From Acidobacteriaceae bacterium (GTDB lineage: Bacteria > Acidobacteriota > Terriglobia > Terriglobales > Acidobacteriaceae), in assembly GCA_025462885.1 (NCBI GenBank), contig JAOAPN010000015.1, forward strand, positions 62,001 through 126,000: a stretch of 64,000 nucleotides of DNA, written 5' to 3'. The position numbers and the translations under genes are program-made. Below the pieces are notes generated by a model, which did no database searches, was not told where the DNA came from, and was given only the letters and a program-made list of their open reading frames with translations. Shown in pieces: positions 61,714 through 64,000 of this stretch. Position 1 is the first letter of the stretch, and each line of letters begins with the position of its first letter.

Positions 61714-61921
61714 GAGCGGCTCCTTGCCAGGCTATGTCCCGGGCGACCAAATTGAGAGAAACAGAGCCGTGGCTGGGGGCTGCTGAAAGCACAGTGTCTG
61801 TGCTACCAGTTTCCCCCAGCCCCGGTCCTGTGTTGCCGCTCCGCGCCCTCCCGAGGAGCTTTGCGGCTAGGGCTATACTGTTGCAACCGACGCTGAGCCG
61901 CAACGTGCAGGACAGGACAAG
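61714..61921. other. Intergenic stretch after pfkA
   Basis: 208 bases. No gene, terminator or repeat was recognised; the promoter of the following gene is expected here. Confidence 0.4.
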
Positions 61922-63502
61922 GTGGGACATTTGCGGACATCCAGGCAATTCGGACCTGATTTTCGAGTGGGAGAGAAGCGACTCGACTCCTGGAAAGAGA
62001 TTGCGGCTTACTTTGGGAAAGATGTGCGGACGGTCCGGCGATGGGAGCGGGACCGTCAGCTTCCAGTCCACCGAATTCCCGGAAGTGACCGGAGTGGGGT
62101 GTTTGCCTACGTCTCGGAGATGGAATCCTGGCTGCACCGGGCGAAACGCGAAGAAGAAGCCACGGGTAAGGAATACGCCGGGGGTGAAGTCGGTGTAGAT
62201 CTGGGTTCCGGGGAGCGCAGGAGAACGCCGGGACGGCGAGCGACGGATAGCCGGGCGGACCAGCCTATTGCCGCGATACATCAAACCTTCCCTCCTGGGC
62301 CTCTTCCGATTCAACCGGTGGCATGGACGCCTAAGCTCCAGGATCGCCGTAAAGCCTGGTCTGGTCCGGTTCGGTGGCGTACGGGCGCAGTGTCGGCTGG
62401 AATGATTGTCGTTCTGTTGGTGGCGGCCCTGCCGTTCGTATCCGGACAGATGCGCGTTAAGGCACTCAAGATCTTTCCGCGCTGGGGGAGGCAGGATTCG
62501 GACGCCCGGAGTCTTTATGTGCGGGGAAGAACTGCGTGGAACCTGCGGACGGAGGAGTCCTTGAAGCAGGCGATCGATCTGTTTACGCAGTCGATCGTTC
62601 ACGATCCGGACTATGCTCCGGCCTACGCGGGGCTGGCGGACAGCTATATTCTGCTGCGGCAGTATGGCCATATGCCGGACTCCGAGGCATTTCCGCGGGC
62701 GATAGCGGCGAGCGAACAGGCACTGCGGCTGGATCGGAATTCGGCTGAGGCGCACCGGACGTATGGGATGCTGCTGAACTCCTGGCTGTGGAACTTTCCG
62801 GCGGCGGAACGGGAGTTTCGGCGGGCGATTACCCTGGAGCCCAAGGATGCGCAGAGCCACCACTGGTATGCGACGGCGCTGTCCTCGGAGGGGCGATTCG
62901 AGGATTCGTTGCGGGAGATCGATATTGCGCAGCAACTGGAGCCCGAGTCGCTGGTGGTACTGGCGAATCGTGGATTTCTGATGGAGTATGTGGATGTGGA
63001 TCAGGCAGTACACGACCTGCAAGAGATGGAAGCAAAGTATCCGAACGCTTCGTTTGTCCACTCCCATCTGGCCAGGGCTTATCTGAAAAAAGATGACGTG
63101 AGAAATTTCGTGAAGGAGGAGAGGCAGAAAGCGATCCTGCTTCCGGATATGGCGGAGATCGCGCTGATGGATGAGGTGCAACGTGACAGCGCAGGCCATC
63201 CTTCGTCGACGGTCGTAGGGCGGCTTGCGGAGGGCTATGGAAGATTGACGGACTCTGGAGGGCAGTACGCGACGCGGGCCGCCTATTTTTATGCGCTTGA
63301 GAAGAATCCTGAGAAGACTCTGCACTATTTGGAAATCTCGTCGGAGCGCCAGGAGGACGATTTCCGGAGTATCCGGTACGAGAAGGTGTACCGCTTTTTG
63401 GACTCGAACCCAGAGTTTCAGGCACTTTTGAAGAAGCGGGACACGCCGCGCGGCTCGCCCCAGGTGAATGTGGCTTCGATGCCGTTGTCCGGGCCAAGGT
63501 GA
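61922..63502 (+). CDS. One-component membrane regulator: N-terminal HTH, transmembrane helix, TPR domain
   Basis: 526 aa. The N-terminus has the acidobacterial helix-turn-helix type LDSWKEIAAYFGKDVRTVRR then WERDRQLPVHRI, followed by GVFAYVSEMESWL (residues about 20-65), which resembles MerR/excisionase winged helices. A linker leads to one hydrophobic helix (AGMIVVLLVAALPFV, near residues 160-175). The rest is TPR repeats (DPDYAPAYAGLADSYILLRQ; NSAEAHRTYGMLLNSW; EPKDAQSHHWYATAL). The layout suggests DNA binding inside and a protein-binding domain in the periplasm, as in CadC/ToxR-like sensors. The start is GTG 61922. The target and signal are unknown. Confidence 0.82.
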   Translation: MGHLRTSRQFGPDFRVGEKRLDSWKEIAAYFGKDVRTVRRWERDRQLPVHRIPGSDRSGVFAYVSEMESWLHRAKREEEATGKEYAGGEVGVDLGSGERRRTPGRRATDSRADQPIAAIHQTFPPGPLPIQPVAWTPKLQDRRKAWSGPVRWRTGAVSAGMIVVLLVAALPFVSGQMRVKALKIFPRWGRQDSDARSLYVRGRTAWNLRTEESLKQAIDLFTQSIVHDPDYAPAYAGLADSYILLRQYGHMPDSEAFPRAIAASEQALRLDRNSAEAHRTYGMLLNSWLWNFPAAEREFRRAITLEPKDAQSHHWYATALSSEGRFEDSLREIDIAQQLEPESLVVLANRGFLMEYVDVDQAVHDLQEMEAKYPNASFVHSHLARAYLKKDDVRNFVKEERQKAILLPDMAEIALMDEVQRDSAGHPSSTVVGRLAEGYGRLTDSGGQYATRAAYFYALEKNPEKTLHYLEISSERQEDDFRSIRYEKVYRFLDSNPEFQALLKKRDTPRGSPQVNVASMPLSGPR

Positions 63503-63641
63503 GCGGGTGCGGAGGTTAGATGGAGGCTTGCGGCGATTTTTCTTGTGAGTTCTCGGAAAAGGGGATACAAAGGGGGAGCCGGAATGGTTGGGTTCTGTGC
63601 GGGTTTCTCCGTTTTGTTTCGTTGATTTGAGAGGGTTTCCG

Positions 63642-63896
63642 ATGGCTGGTATGGCGCAGGTAGCGGTTCGCGAAGTAATGGACATTCGGCAGGCATCGGA
63701 CTACCTGGGGATCAGCGGCGATACGCTGTATCGATATGCGTCCGAAGGTTTCGTACCGGCGTTCAAGCTGGGGAACCGATGGCGCTTCAAGAAGAGCCTG
63801 CTGGATTCGTGGATGGACGAGAAGTCGGGCGTAAAAATTGCAGAGCCGGTTGTGGTCGAGCCGAGGCAGAAGAAGCCGGTGGGCCGGGCTCGTTAG
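63642..63896 (+). CDS. Small excisionase-fold (BldC/HTH_17-type) DNA-binding protein
   Basis: 84 aa. The whole central part is one MerR/excisionase winged helix: MDIRQASDYLGISGDTLYRY, then ASEGFVPAFKLGNRWRFKKS and LLDSWMDE. The C-terminal 20 residues are basic. The ATG at 63642 is preceded by AGAGGG at seven bases; the frame is open 18 codons upstream. No integrase or phage gene is near, so a BldC-like transcription or nucleoid role is more likely than excision. It ends before a strong terminator. Confidence 0.85.
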   Translation: MAGMAQVAVREVMDIRQASDYLGISGDTLYRYASEGFVPAFKLGNRWRFKKSLLDSWMDEKSGVKIAEPVVVEPRQKKPVGRAR

Positions 63897-63920
63897 TTTT
63901 AGATAGGTGGAAATTTGGGG

Positions 63921-63948
63921 AGGGCCCGCTGATAGCTGGGCTCTTTTT
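63921..63948 (+). terminator. Intrinsic terminator after the small DNA-binding protein
   Basis: AGGGCCCGC (63921-63929) pairs with GCTGGGCTCT (63935-63944) with one bulged T and one G-T pair around a five-base loop. A T run follows at once. Confidence 0.8.
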
Positions 63949-64000
63949 CCTGCTTGATACGTGCCCTGATCGGTGCTTTATATCCCAACCTGTAGCTGAT

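Noticed and set aside
61619..63685. 688-codon minus-strand open frame opposite the HTH/TPR gene
   Set aside because: The Arg/Pro-rich translation has no domain; the plus-strand gene explains the region.
63642..63896. Excisionase-like protein as a sign of a prophage or integrative element
   Set aside because: No integrase, attachment-site repeat or phage gene is present; the fold also occurs in BldC-type chromosomal regulators.
1..64000. CRISPR arrays and tRNA or rRNA genes
   Set aside because: No regularly spaced repeats and no cloverleaf or rRNA-like sequence were seen on reading. Repeats present are dispersed palindromes. A dedicated tRNA search was not possible.

Overview
The window looks like a chromosome segment of an Acidobacteriota soil bacterium, probably a Granulicella/Terriglobus/Edaphobacter relative. 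This is an inference. It rests on three large Oar-type TonB-dependent receptors, N-terminal 'SWKEIA...' helix-turn-helix/TPR proteins, many short palindromic repeats between genes, and high GC. No rRNA, tRNA, CRISPR array, integrase or recognisable transposase was seen.

Region 1 (1-17.1 kb) is a scavenging and oxidation segment: a 5'-truncated TonB receptor, a secreted gamma-glutamyltransferase-like enzyme with an altered pocket, a cytochrome c-PQQ fusion dehydrogenase, a second TonB receptor, a gene-poor 1.2-kb stretch, a second PQQ dehydrogenase followed by a secreted amidohydrolase, then a LysR regulator whose 3' end overlaps an MHS-type transporter. Region 2 (17.3-26.9 kb) concerns metals: a Fur/Zur-like regulator facing a ZIP transporter, then a copper-type cluster (CopC and CopD bracketed by two related Cys/His-rich secreted proteins, a third TonB receptor and an Asp-box propeller with a CPCC motif), then threonine dehydrogenase. 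Region 3 (26.9-36.5 kb) is a response regulator, histidine kinase, TolC, membrane-fusion protein and RND pump series, followed by an opposing secreted beta-propeller gene.

Region 4 (36.7-43.7 kb) holds a tightly packed methyltransferase, DUF2064 nucleotidyltransferase-like protein, GT-C membrane transferase, radical SAM/SPASM protein and family-2 glycosyltransferase, then an AIM24 protein and a lone ABC ATPase. Region 5 (43.7-51.5 kb, minus strand) is an arginine cluster: argR, argB, argD, argF, argG, argH and an ArgA-like acetyltransferase. Its argF-argG and argG-argH gaps are occupied by elements ending in inverted copies of one 30-base repeat. One element carries a broken GIY-YIG nuclease gene and the other is empty. 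Region 6 (51.7-64 kb) has gltB, a TetR/FadR-like regulator with an acyl-CoA ligase, an MBL-fold hydrolase, a phosphofructokinase with PPi-type residues, a DNA-binding/TPR membrane protein and a small excisionase-fold DNA-binding protein.

The most novel-looking items are the GIY-YIG-associated inverted-repeat elements in the arg operon, the palindromic repeats embedded in frame in two membrane-protein genes with compensatory arm changes, and the Cys/His-rich protein pair around copC-copD beside a TonB receptor. By eye, base skew changes from C-rich plus-strand genes (about 19-43 kb) to G-rich plus-strand genes (about 55-64 kb).
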